From NCBI GenBank assembly GCA_023614405.1, contig CM042684.1, positions 469,969,650 to 470,033,649 of the forward strand: DNA of 64,000 bases, written 5' to 3'. Source of the DNA: Avena insularis (taxonomy: Eukaryota > Streptophyta > Magnoliopsida > Poales > Poaceae). The notes below the pieces were generated by a model, which had not been told where the DNA came from, made no database searches, and saw only the letters and a program-made list of their open reading frames with translations. Made by a program: the position numbers and the translations under genes. Below are positions 1-11,088 of the stretch, in pieces; the first letter of the stretch is position 1, and every line of letters starts with the position of its first letter.

Positions 1-805
1 TGTATACAACATGGTATACTTTATGTACACTTAAAAATAATTTTGTTTTAGGATTATATGGCAGCCAACAACATATCTTTGTACCACTAATGTCACCCCA
101 TAGAAAAGAAATGAGAGAAAGTTTTGTGTTGAAGTTTTTTGACAAGGAGTGGAGGAACACCACACCAAGAGCTATCCAAAAATGGTGAAAACCATAAGCT
201 TGGAGATTCACAAGGCACCTCAATATACCTATTAAACTCTTGGTTTTGGAAACCTCTAAACTTTGTTTTTTGAGAAATATGAGATGATCATAGAAACTTG
301 GAGCGTCTTTACCTAGTTTTGTATTTTGTTTTGCATGTTACCCTTTGGAATAAATAAGACCACCATGATAGATGTTTTGCATGATTAGGAAAGGGATACT
401 GAAATAAATGAAAGTTAATCTTGAATGCCATGATAAAAAGAAAAAGGGAGCAACAAGCTATGCATGTTATTGCTTCTAGTTATATTGTTCATATGCTTTA
501 TGGAGTAATAACTTACAAGTATTTTTATCTAGTTATAGTTCATATTTCATCATATATGGATAATACAATGTTTATATTGTGTATTAGAAATGATTTAGTA
601 CTATGGACACTTTTTGCATTCTTATAGATGGTTAAACGGTTACTATTGATAGCCCCACCATATTGAAACACCCTTCTTTAGAAAAAAACAAACTTAGTTC
701 TCATACTAGGGACAACATACCCAGATAGCTCGTGCTATATACCAAAGCATATTATCATGTGTGTCATATTTAGCTTCCAAGCAATATCAATTATGGGTGT
801 GGGTG
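1..805 (+). repeat. Fragment of an A-related element, 3' internal region
   Basis: No gene is seen. Bases of roughly 60-290 match, in inverted orientation, the internal noncoding region of element A near 3985-4190. Shared stretches include the one around 'ccactaatgtcacc', the one around 'gttgaagttttttgaca', and 'aaaccataagcttg'. This is therefore the 3' internal part of a related element on the + strand, cut by the window edge. Bases 660-805 show nothing recognisable and end where the LTR of element A begins. Short reading frames here are AT-rich and look random. Confidence 0.6.
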
Positions 806-2359
806 TGATAACCCCCAAGTGTAGGGGGTCACCATAGTACATCTCAATGTGGAAGTAGGGTATCAATCCGCAGGAGCAAGAAGGAAAAGCTATCTATTCT
901 CTACAACTAAAGTGTCACAAGTTTTAGTTAATTATGCACTAAACAATTTTAAGGAATAAGATGGTTGTTTTAATGGTTGTAAGTTTAATGTAACAGAACA
1001 AGAATATAAAAGTGTACCAATCCTCTTCAATGCAAGAGGACAAGACAAGGGTTTTCTTTTATAGGAACAATGGACATGGGTTCATGGGTTCACTTAATCC
1101 TCTCTTCTCTATCTATGGTGATTATCATGTTATGGATAGTAAAGGTACACACAATTGTGATGTTTTAATGGTACTTTTATGGTGGCTACATATCATAAAA
1201 CACATAGGTGAAATAAGTACTCCTTTGTGTTGCTAGGTCACCCTTGCAATAAGGTTAGCATTTGGTTTGTGTCACACCACACATCATACTTCTCCCTTTT
1301 TACCCCTAGATAAAGGATGTTGGGTTGCATTGTTGTTACTCAATACATATGCCGTTGTCACTCGGCCACCCATTACCTACATACATCATACTTGTTAATG
1401 GAAAACATTCTAAACACTAGTGCAATTATTCATATGGTGTGATATGTTGTGAGTATTATCACATCTCTCTCATCTACCCCCACTTGGTGGTGTCAATCAC
1501 CTCATGATATGGATAAACAAGGCATTATGTATAGATCTAAACCATTACATGCATCATAGAATATTCCCAAAGTATGACAAACCATACAGGATCCAACGCA
1601 ACGGTAAATTAATAACAAATACTATCTCATAACACAATATCCACCATAGGAATTACATAGATAGATCCATACTCATGCAAGGCACATCATATGGACTTCA
1701 AAATGATCATACATGGAGAGATTAGATCAAGTTACCACCATAAACCCAAAGTCCGGGGGGTGGAATACTCCCCTCTCATCATGGAGAGTGATGAGGAGGC
1801 GTTGGTGAAGGAGGAGAGGCGGCTGGAGGCAATTCCGATAGTGGTTCCCCCTCCAATCATCCTTCGGTGGTGGCCAGCATACTCTCTATTCTTGGTGTTT
1901 TATATATCCACCTCCCCACTATCAAGGACTCCCTGGGGGATCCTTATATAGGGGTTTTAGGTCAAGAGAACTCCGTGGGTGAAAGAATCAAGGTGATCGA
2001 TCGACCGAGGAGGAAAAGGGGGTAGGTGGCGCGCCCACCAAGGTTGGGCGCGCCACCCTGGCTCTTTTGGGCCTCCTGGCCCTCCAGGTGAGATTCTTGT
2101 GCTCCAGATGATTCTCGTGGATAAATATTGGCATTCCCAAAAGTTCAGATCCATTTGACTTTGTATAGGTCCTGAAACATCAAAAACATTGAAGATAGGG
2201 TTTTTCTACCCTGCTGGGTTATAGCCAAAATAAAGGGGATCATTGGTAAATCCCCAAAAAATCAATATAAAGCATGGATATAACATTATATATGATGCAA
2301 ATATGTGGGAAAAGATGTTAACAAACTACAAAGTTCATGTATGCATTTTACATGCATCA
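806..2359 (-). repeat. Element A 3' LTR
   Basis: About 1.55 kb. It begins TGATAACCCCC on the + strand and ends GCATGCATCA, so it has TG...CA ends. The first 470 bp are repeated at 19128-19595. In its own direction it carries a perfect GC-rich palindrome (2025-2057), then a TATA-like box at 1944-1950 (own strand TATATAA). It is flanked on the right by the purine-rich PPT of the element. Confidence 0.85.
2025..2057. promoter_or_regulatory. Perfect 13-bp palindrome upstream of the LTR TATA box
   Basis: The arms GGTGGCGCGCCCA and TGGGCGCGCCACC are exactly complementary around the 7-base spacer ccaaggt. The TATA-like box lies about 75 bp downstream in element orientation. Equivalent palindromes of different sequence occupy the same place in the LTRs of B, C, D and J. 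Confidence 0.6.
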
Positions 2360-4887
2360 ACATCCCCAAGCTTAACCTATGCTCGTCCTCGAGCATGAAG
2401 GTGTGATAAAACAAAACATGGACTTTGGAGTTTGTTACCTTTGCTTCTTTATTATCATGTAAAGTTCATAGGCTCAATTCATTTCAATGAAACATAATAT
2501 GCAAGTGTACTATCAAGCTGTATCTTTTACACATCTATAAACATGTTAAACAATAAGTAATGGTGTGATAAAACAAATGATGAACAAAACAAATCTTGAA
2601 GCACACTTTGATGAACCTATAGAATAAGAGACTCTTTTCATGATTGGCATTGGTGTTTTATGCCTTTATTTTGGGCTACTTATTAGTGTCATGCCCTTGA
2701 CTAAAAGACTCACTTCTTAGTTTTATGTCTTCCCTTGAGATGTTTTGCATCTCGTACCAAAAGTAAGCATTGAATACATATGTTAATCCTCCATAAAGAA
2801 TGTAAAAATAAAGTTTTGAGCTATGTAGTTCATGTCAACTATACTAATAAGTATGGGGTTCCAAGTATCTTTTATTTCAAAGCTTCATATGGTTTATGTG
2901 TTAACCATATTGCAAGTTGATTGTTTCATGCACCATACCTATGACCTTGCACTCCTCAGGCTACTCAACTTAGGCCTGTCATTGTATGCACATGTTGGTC
3001 TTAGAAACCACATCACTGAAGTACCTCTTGCTCCTTATGTAGCTATATGCCCTCCTTTTTGTATTTATTTATTTATTTAGCATAGGAGTTAATGTAATTC
3101 CTTGGTCATGTTCAAGGTGGTAGGGGCAGTATCTCTACTCTATAAGAACAATAAAAACAGACATATGAATCATATCAACAAGGATCATCATGTTGTAAGT
3201 TTCCACCATGAGTTGCCGCATGACGCATGGATTTGACTAGCGGTTCAGGAGCGTTTTCTCTCAACATGCCTACTCCAGTATGCACACTTTATTTCACATT
3301 GATGCAATCCATAGGCAGAACTTTAACATGATTAATTATCAACATTCAACATTGAAACCTTGTGCCATGACAACATGGTTTGGCCAACAACAACTAATAA
3401 CATGTAAAGCACAAAAATTTCTATAGTGGTATCAACCCAAACCTTACTTTCTTATTAGATTTAAAATACATGAAAAAGGTGTTTTTAAGAATGTTTGGAG
3501 GATTAACATACATACTATACTTGAAAGTAGCTTTTGCCACAAATAGGTGGATATGCGTAGTCTAGTTTATGGGGGTTTGGAACAAGTCTTAGCTTGTATT
3601 GTGAAGGCTTAGCAAAAAGAGATCTAAAGAGTGTGCCATCTAGTTCATAATGCCAACATTTATTTTCTCACCTTGCTCCTTAATGTTGAACATAAATATA
3701 CACAACCAAAGGATACAAATTAATAGGCACAAAACAAATCATACTTCATATAAAGTACTTGACCTTAAGAACTAGACACAACATGAATTTCAACATTTTG
3801 CTTTTATCTCCCCTTTTCTTTTATTTCAAGGCATTCTTATTCATTAAGGCAAAGTTTCTTTTCAGTAGATCTATCATAAACATTTATAATAATAGTGGTG
3901 GTGGTCCTTTTAATGCAAAACAAAAGTAAAATAAACAAAACAGATGCTCCAAGTTTCTACAATAGTTTTATGTTGCTCGAAAAACAAAGTTTAGAGGTTT
4001 GTAAACCGAGAGTTTAATAGGTCCAGTGGGATGCTTTGGGCATCCACAAGCTTATGGTTTTCACCATCATTGGATTGCTCTTGGTGTGATGTTCCTCTAT
4101 TCCCTGTCAAAAAACTTCAACGCGAAAGTTTCCTCCCATCTCTTTTCTGAGTGGTGACATTAGTGGCACAAAAGCATAATAGTTGTTGCATACATATCAA
4201 AGAAAAAATATCTAAATGTTCCAGCAAGCATATAATGTTTCTACACATCCCTAGAATATAATATGGCTCATAGTAATCATTTTAGGACACTTTGGAATGG
4301 TTAAAACAAAACATGGTAGAATCTGTCCAGATTTTCAGCAACAGAAAAACGAATTTATTTTGGACACTTAAACATGTCAGGAATTTTAGCCAATGTTTGT
4401 GCATACAGAGGATGAAAATTTGTAAATTATGTGTAAATATGAGTGCAAACGAAGTTACATAAAAAATCATAGAATTTTTCTACTAAAAACTGTTCTACAG
4501 AAATTTGCTACTCCATATATTTAACAACCATTTAACATCCAAAATGGGTTCCACTTGGTACTTTATTAATAAACTACAGCAAATACACTAAAAAGGAATC
4601 TTTAACTACAACAAGCATGTATAAAAATAAATGACCGAGTTGCCTCCCGAAAAGCGCTTTCTTTATAGCCATATAGCTAGGCTTTACTTACTTGATTCAA
4701 GTGATGTGGAGATCATGTGGTAGCTTGGTGCTATTTACTTTATCATCCATGAGAGGTTTCCCTACATCCCCAAACTTAGGTTGGACCATATATTTTTCCT
4801 CTTCATTTTTCTCTACTTCTTTGTGGTACATGGACATCCCCAAGCTTGGGCTTTTATCATCTTGTTTCTGTAAAATATGAGTGCTTA
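2360..4887 (-). other. Element A noncoding 3' internal region
   Basis: No gene is seen in 2.5 kb. Own-strand landmarks are the post-ORF1 motif GGGAGGCAACTC (complement of 4635-4649), an AAGCTT-linked dyad with arms GTGGATGC and GCATCCCAC (4026-4047), and the PPT-proximal hairpin (2379-2396). The whole stretch is AT-rich, with many stops in all frames. Confidence 0.6.
2379..2396 (-). ncRNA. PPT-proximal hairpin of element A
   Basis: Own-strand arms ATGCTC and GAGCAT flank the loop GAGGAC, a few bases upstream of the PPT and 3' LTR. The same design recurs in C, D, E and G with different arm sequences. I class it as a candidate RNA structure; no transcript evidence is available. Confidence 0.5.
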
Positions 4888-5121
4888 CTATGGCAATTTC
4901 AACTTCATGATATAACATGCAAATACAATCGCGGGGATCATTGTTTCACAATTATGATCATTATCTTGAGTACTATCATACAATGGCTCGTGTTCTATGG
5001 AGGAAATAGCACTACTAGATTCATCTTTACCAGGAATTATTTCCACCCAAATATCATATGAATCATCATAAAAAGCATGTAAATCAATAGAATCATCAAG
5101 TATAGGGTTTTCATCATAGAG
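4888..5121 (-). pseudogene. Element A ORF1, C-terminal part (separated by B)
   Basis: This is an open minus-strand frame of acidic composition containing YDDSYDIWVEIIPGKDE. It ends with a stop at 4888 and is followed about 240 bp later by the post-ORF1 motif. It is in frame with the ORF1 segment at 18211-18900 across the ATCAT target duplication of element B, so the two pieces were one reading frame before B inserted. The function is unknown. It does not look like Gag, protease or polymerase. Confidence 0.55.
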
Positions 5122-5126
5122 ATCAT

Positions 5127-6427
5127 TGCTAATCGGCTCAACACGTATCGAGCTCGTTGGGGAACCCCAAGAGGAAGGTATGATGATTACAACAACAAGT
5201 TTTCCCTCAGTTATGAAACCAAGGTTATCGAACCAGTAGGAGAAAGGAAACACCTCCAAGGTGTTGTTTCCAACTTGGAATCCTGCATAACATAACCACA
5301 GAACTTTTCCCCCAACTTACAGTGAGGTTGTCAATCTCACCGGTTTTGCTGAAAACAAAGGATTAAACATATTGTGTGGAATATAGTAATTGCTTGCAGA
5401 AAGTAAACAGAAAACAGTAAATAACTTGTAGATTGATGGTAAAAGAATGGACCAGGGTCCATAGTTCACTAGATGTGATTCTCCTTAAGATAGATGACAT
5501 GTTGGGTGAACAAATTACAGCGGGGCAATTGACAAACACCGAGAAAGCATGCATGCATATACTAATCATCTTGAATCCTACGAGATTTGATTGGGCATTA
5601 CAACATTATACATAGACCGTAATCCAACTGCATCTATGACTAATAATCCACCTTCAGGTTATCATCCAAACCCCCTCCAGTATTAAGTTGCAAGCAACAG
5701 ATAATTGCATTAAGCAAAGTGTGTAAACTAAACAATACGATTGTTCTATGAAGAAAGGATTGTTATTTTCTCCCTAGTAGCAACAACACATCTAGTACCT
5801 TAGAGATTTCTGTCACTTCCCCAGATTCCTAGAGGCATGAACCCACTATCGAGCATAAATACTCCCTCTTGGAGTTGCTAGCATCTACTCGGCCAAGATA
5901 GCTACTAACAACGGAAAGCATGCAAGATCACAAATAACATAGACATGATAAAATAAATAATCAATCTGAAATAGCATCTCAATATCCATCGGATCCCCGC
6001 AAACACAACATGTATGATTACAAATAGGTGATCTTGATCATGAACAGAGCTCACAAGATCTAAACATGGTAGCACAAAGGAGAAGAACCAAGCATCTAGC
6101 TACTACATGGACCCGTAGTCCAAGGATGAACTACTCACGCATCACACTGGAGGCTTGCATGGTTATGAAGAAGGCCTCCAGGGTGATCTCTCCCCTCCGG
6201 CAGGGTGCCGGGAAGAGCTTCAGATCCCTCCCGATCTAGGGATGGAGATGACGGCGGCTACAAACTCTTTCATGGATTTTTGATCAGGTCCTTAGGGTTT
6301 CTATATTGGAGGCAATATATAGGCGAAGGGTCGAGGTCGGTGGAGTACCATGGGCCCACACCACCCCCAAGCGTGGCCTGGCCTGGCCCACGCCACCAGG
6401 TGGTGTGGCCGGTCCCTGTCTCCTCTC
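5127..6427 (-). repeat. Element B 3' LTR, truncated by the C junction
   Basis: It matches 16645 onward nearly base for base, from TGCTAATCGG to the GC-rich palindrome at 6355-6415. It then stops where the first LTR of C starts. A TATA-like run lies at 6316-6321, downstream of the palindrome in element orientation. The first ~265 bases of the LTR in its own direction are absent. Confidence 0.85.
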
Positions 6428-7939
6428 TGTCTCGTCTTTTGCATCACTATTCTATATCATAATTTATTGTTATTCATTGATATATTTCATATGAAGAGAT
6501 GATACTTATGTTATTTCATTTGTTTTTGCATGGTTGATGACTTTTGGAGCATGGACCGCTGCAGTCAGCATTCTGATGGAAAAGGTGCTATTTGGAGGCA
6601 AAATTCGCGAAGATCAGAAAATCTGGGAAAATACATGGAAAATCCTATTTTTCCAGAAGATGAAGGAAGTCAGAAGGGGAAGCGGAGATGGGCCACAGGG
6701 GGCCCACACCATCCCCTGGCACGGGCCACCCTAGGTCGCGCCACCAGGTGGTGTGGCTGCCCTGGTGCACCCCTGGCTCTCCCCTCTAGCGTATATTATC
6801 TCCATGGAACCCTAATACCTGGGGAGCAACCACAGAAAGATTCTACCGCCTCTGCGGGGCGGAAAACACCGAGAGAGAAAGATCTCTCCGGCAGACAGAA
6901 TTCTGCCAGGGGAATTCCTTCCCGGAGAGGGGATATCGTCACCATCAACACCACCATCAAGCTAGACTTCGTCGGGATCATCTTCATTATCATCACAACC
7001 ATCATCTCCACCAGCACCATCATCACCACCTCCATACCGCTGTAACAATTGGGTTGAATCTTGCATAGTTCTTAGGGGAACTTTCCTGGTGTTGATTACT
7101 CTTTGTAGTTGATGCTATTGAGTAGGACCATTGAGTTATTGTTTATGTTCAGATTTTTATACATCATTATTCCATCTCTGATCATGATCCATATGATGTC
7201 TTGTGAGTAGTTCATTTTGTTCTTGAGGACATGGGAGAAGTCATGTTGTTAGTAGTGGAATTGTGTTGAGAAAGATTCAATAGTTTGATATTTAAGTTGT
7301 AGTGTACTTCTTCTAGTGGTGGCATGTGAACATCGACTATATGACACTTCACCTATATGGGCCTAGGGGAATGCATTGTGTATTTGGCTACTAATCGTAG
7401 GGGTTGTCGTTGTGACAGAAACCCGAACCCCCGTTAGGAAACCTTTGCACAAGGGACATCAGGGTCTTAGAGTTTAAAGATGTGGTTAGGTTTCTACCTT
7501 AATTACTTTCTTGTACTTGCGGATGCTTGCAAGGGGTATAATCACAATTATGTATTAGTCCTAGGAAGGTCGGTACATTAGCACAGGTTCACCCACACAA
7601 CACTTAGCAAACTAAAGAAGATTAATCAACTATATGAAGCGAAAGCATTTGACGATATTCCCGTGTGTCCTCGAGAACGTTTGGTCATCTTAAGTTATAC
7701 AACCGGCTTGTGCTTTGCTGAATAAAGGATTGGGCCACTTACTGCATTTATTCTTATTGTCTTTTATTTACTCGCACTTTATTTACTTGCATTATCAAAA
7801 ACCCCAAAAAATCTGTTTGCTAAGTATTTACAGAGAATTCCTGCTCCAAGCCACTAGCCAGCACCTTCTGCTCCTCGTTCGGTTCGACACTCTTACTTAT
7901 AAAAAATACCGTGACACCCCCTATACTTGTGGGTCATCA
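6428..7939 (+). repeat. Element C 5' LTR
   Basis: It pairs with 13011-14524 along its length with scattered substitutions, mostly transitions. It contains the compound palindrome CACACCA...TGGTGTGG with GC-rich centre (6697-6762), a TATA-like TATATTA at 6792-6797, an ATC-rich microsatellite (6945-7035) and the terminal sequence ATACTTGTGGGTCATCA. Confidence 0.85.
6697..6797 (+). promoter_or_regulatory. LTR promoter of C: palindrome plus TATA-like box
   Basis: A GC-rich dyad, CACACCA through GGTGGTGTGG, is followed about 30 bp later by TATATTATC, then ACCCTAATACC. The same arrangement occurs at 13281-13383 in the 3' LTR and, inverted, in D. It is inferred to be the RNA polymerase II promoter of the element. 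Confidence 0.5.
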
Positions 7940-7950
7940 AGACTATTTTC

Positions 7951-7968
7951 TGGCACCGTTGCCGGGGA
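7951..7968 (+). other. PBS of element C, complementary to tRNA-Asp
   Basis: TGGCACCGTTGCCGGGGA lies 11 bases after the 5' LTR. It matches the complement of the plant tRNA-Asp 3' end (TGGCGCCGTTGCCGGGGA) with one mismatch. tRNA-Asp priming is typical of Athila-type elements. Confidence 0.85.
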
Positions 7969-8052
7969 GTGAAGCGCTATTGGAGAGTGGAACTGGTAAA
8001 GGAAAATTCCACTATGAGTATTGTTTACTTTTGTTAGTTGCTTTATTTCGAT

Positions 8053-9352
8053 ATGGATAATTCGCTGAGTTTCTTATTTCGTAATGCTACTACCACTGCC
8101 AAGGTAGTAGATGAACCACCACCTACTGAGAATGATACTTTTAAAATACCTACAAGAATTATTGATCGTGTTATGGATAACTATTATGTTGGAGATGGAA
8201 CTGTCCATCCTAGTGATCATTTGCTCTTTATACACGAATTATGCGGGTTGTTCAAGTGTGCATGTATTACAACAGATCAAGTCAATAAGAAGGTATTCTC
8301 ATTATCACTAAAAGGAAGAGCTGAGGACTGGTATAAGCTGCTAAAGAATGGTCAAGCTCTTGAATGGGAGGAAATAGTACCTCTCTTTTATTCCAAATTT
8401 TACCCACCTAGTGAGATTCATAAAGATCGGAATCAAATATACAACTTTTGGTTGCTTGATGGAGAGAGTACAGCTCAAGCTTGGGGGAGATTGAAGTTAC
8501 TAATGCTCAAATGTCCCATTCATGAGCTCCCTCACAATATTATTATCAATAACTTTTATGCAAGGCTTTCTCTTCATGATGGATTTATTGGATGCTTCTT
8601 GTGCTGGATCATTCACTCGCATGGAAGAAGAAGCCAAATGGGATCTTCTAGACCTTATTCAAGACAATGCTGAAGCATGGGAGAATGACAAAGGAAGAAA
8701 GTCAGGTACAAATTATGATTATGAATGCATTGAACCTTTTATGGGAACTGATGACTTTCAAAATATTAAAAATTCTTATGGTTTAGACTCTCAAGCTATT
8801 GTAACTTATTTTAAGGCATTTGCTTCCTATATTGAAGTTCCTAAAAAGAAGTGGAATAAGTATCATGAACCATATAAAGATGTTGCTAAGTGTGTTCCTG
8901 CAAGAAATACTGAAGTTTATACTTCTAATCATGCTTTACCTGAACCTTACATTGAGAAAATGCCTTTCCCAGTTAAGATAAAGGAACATTCTATGATAGC
9001 TAGTATGGTTAATGAAAGTACAAATGAAGCTGTTGAACCTAATAAACAAATGAATGATGAACCTATAATAGCAAATGTGAAAGATTTTGTCACTAAATAT
9101 GAAGAAGATGGACACACTATCCTCTGTAAGGATATCCCTAATATTGTTTCACAAAGTAGTGTTATGAGAGCTAGTGTCCCTGTGTTTTCTGTTAGGATAA
9201 ATGATCATGGCTACAATGGTTCTTGTGATAGTTACATTATTAAGTTTATGCATGATACTGAAAGTTATTATGAAAGAGGGAAGACTGTTCTTATGCATCT
9301 CAATAATATCAAGTTTTTTGGTTGCACTTGTTTTGCCTTCCTATGCTTGTAG
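8053..9352 (+). pseudogene. gag: gag of element C, frameshifted
   Basis: The protein starts MDNSLSFLFRN. It contains a retrotransposon Gag-type domain (DHLLFIHELCGLF at about residues 55-67, then a GRAEDWYKLL block and a FYPPSE block). It would form the particle core. Two bases are missing near 8580 relative to the copy in D, which switches the frame. The second frame runs on to 9352 and carries CDSYIIKF and YYERGK near its end. The C-terminal hydrophobic tail seen in D is removed by a small deletion near 9315. There is no zinc knuckle and no protease motif. The ATG was chosen because D starts identically. Confidence 0.8.
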
Positions 9353-10551
9353 CCTCTGGTTTCAACAACTTGTTTGTTTACAAAATTCCCTTGCATAGGA
9401 AGTGGGTTAGACTTAAACATGTATATTTTTGCTTCTTAATGCTCTCTTTCACTTCAATTCATATTCTTATGTGAGCATCATTAAAATTATCATGCCCATC
9501 TTAATGGCTATAAAGAAAGAGCTTTTTTGGAGACAACCCAATATATTCTTGCTTTCAGTTTGTTTTTGTTTATTTGAGTCTTGGAAGCTATTACTTCAGT
9601 AATAACCTCTCCTTATCATTTTTTTGGTTTTTGTGTCAAGATCAACCTCTAATGAGAGAAAAGTAAGATTTGGGGAAGTTGCTATCCCAAAACAGATTTT
9701 TGTGCTTCACCGTAAAAATTCGTGAAAGATCTCTGTATGTCGGACTGAGCTGTACTTTTTTGTGCTTATGCCCCAGGTTGTTATTTAACTTTTGTTAGTT
9801 TTGCACTTTTTGATTTGAGCAACAGAAGATTTTCGAAAAAATTAATCTTTACCTGCTGGTCTGTTTTGACAGATTTTGCCACTCTTGCTTTTGCTTCTTT
9901 AATCGATTTCCTTTTTGAATTCTTTTTGGGTTTTCGGAAGGAGTTGCTACAGTACATTATGTTTTGATGGATTTCAGTTGAAATCGGACTTAAAAGGTTT
10001 ATTACCTCGCTTACACTAATGTTGCTAATGAGAATCGTGTGAAGTTTTGTGTGAAAGAAATTTCCAGGTTATTGGAGAAAATGGTGTAATAAGAAAGTAA
10101 AAGGTTTCATGACTCGAGCAATATGAGTATGAAGATGAAGATATTGAAGTTATTCAAGTGGTTACTGTGGAAGAATCTATCAAAGACCAAATTCAGAGAC
10201 CTGCAGAGTCCGTTTTCGAATAGGTAACAGATGTGGTAAGAAAAGTTCCGCGAAAATAATATCCAGTTATATTTTTGCAATTTTTACCAACAAGGAAAGC
10301 TATGAAGTGAAATAGGGACAAAAACGGAGCCAGGGTGGCTCACACCACCCGTTGGCGCGGGCCCCCCTGGCCGCGCCAGCAGGTGGTGTGGTCGCCCCGG
10401 ACTCCGTCTCTGATCCGTTTTCTCCTGGTACCTTCCTTTTGCTGTAAAACTTCGTAATATATAATCCCCCGAGGTTCATATATCGTGTTCTCATCATGTT
10501 TTCGTTTTGATCTGTTTCTGCCAGGAACTATTCTTGAAAGTTAGAAGCACG
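9353..10551 (+). other. Element C region between gag and ORF2
   Basis: No gene is seen. It holds the post-ORF1 motif AAAGAAAGAGCTT...GGAGACAACCCA (9512-9540), a dyad TATTACT/AGTAATA (9589-9604), the GC-rich palindrome 10332-10395 (CACACCACC...GGTGGTGTGG), TATATAAT at 10458-10465, and a pyrimidine-rich CTGCCAG at about 10518-10524 that could be a splice acceptor just before ORF2. The same order is found on the minus strand in D. Confidence 0.6.
10332..10465 (+). promoter_or_regulatory. Candidate internal promoter before ORF2 of C
   Basis: A compound palindrome (CACACCACC...GGTGGTGTGG, with GCGCGG/CCGCGCC inside) resembles the one in the LTR promoter. It is followed by TATATAAT about 60 bp downstream. 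ORF2 begins about 90 bp after the TATA-like run. Promoter activity is inferred from layout only. Confidence 0.4.
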
Positions 10552-11088
10552 ATGGTGTCCGCCAAGGATAAAGGAAAGGAGCCTATGGAGGAAGATCCCA
10601 AAGACCCCGGACAGGAAGAGGAGATCAAGAGTGAAGATGAAGAGGAGGCAAAGCAGGGCCAACATCCACACACCGGCACTACCATTGCAAGTATTGGAGT
10701 GTTGACAAAACCCGCCAGGGTCAGAAGGACTGCACAGATGTCAACTGGAGGGAAACCTCCGCGTCACTGTTTGGCTCCACAGTCACTTCATCCATGCACC
10801 AAGAATCCTTTCCATACCCTTATCCATGAGCATAAATACCAGAATATGCCCAAGGGGAAACTACCCTCCAATTGGGATTTGCCTCGTTCTAGCCATGCAG
10901 GAAAAGAAGACTTCAAGGAGGAAGAGTGGGGATAGAATCGCAAGAGCTGGAATTCGCAACCCGACATGATCATGAGCCGCATTGAGCAAAACTCACAGTT
11001 GATTCGTAATCTCACCATCGAGATTGAGGACATGGGGAAACTAATCAAAGAGCTCATCGAGAGAACACCACCACCACCGAAGGAGTAA
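10552..11088 (+). pseudogene. Element C ORF2, small charged protein with one nonsense codon
   Basis: It starts MVSAKDKGKEPMEED, identical to ORF2 of D, and ends PPPPKE as in D. An in-frame TAG at 10933-10935 splits about 178 codons. The N-terminal third is very acidic and lysine-rich. The C-terminal part (around SRIEQNSQLIRNLTIEIED) has heptad-like hydrophobic spacing and may form a coiled coil. The middle differs from D. No known domain was recognised. The position downstream of gag, behind its own palindrome and TATA-like site, is where env-like genes lie in some Athila elements, but no membrane segment is seen. Confidence 0.55.

Noticed and set aside
721..805. Possible match between the DNA left of A (catattatcat...) and the DNA right of A at 19596
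   Set aside because: The similarity is short and AT-rich, not enough to claim a duplicated target site.
7951..7968. tRNA gene at the tRNA-Asp-like sequences (also the other PBS sites)
   Set aside because: Only the 3' acceptor complement is present. These are primer-binding sites.
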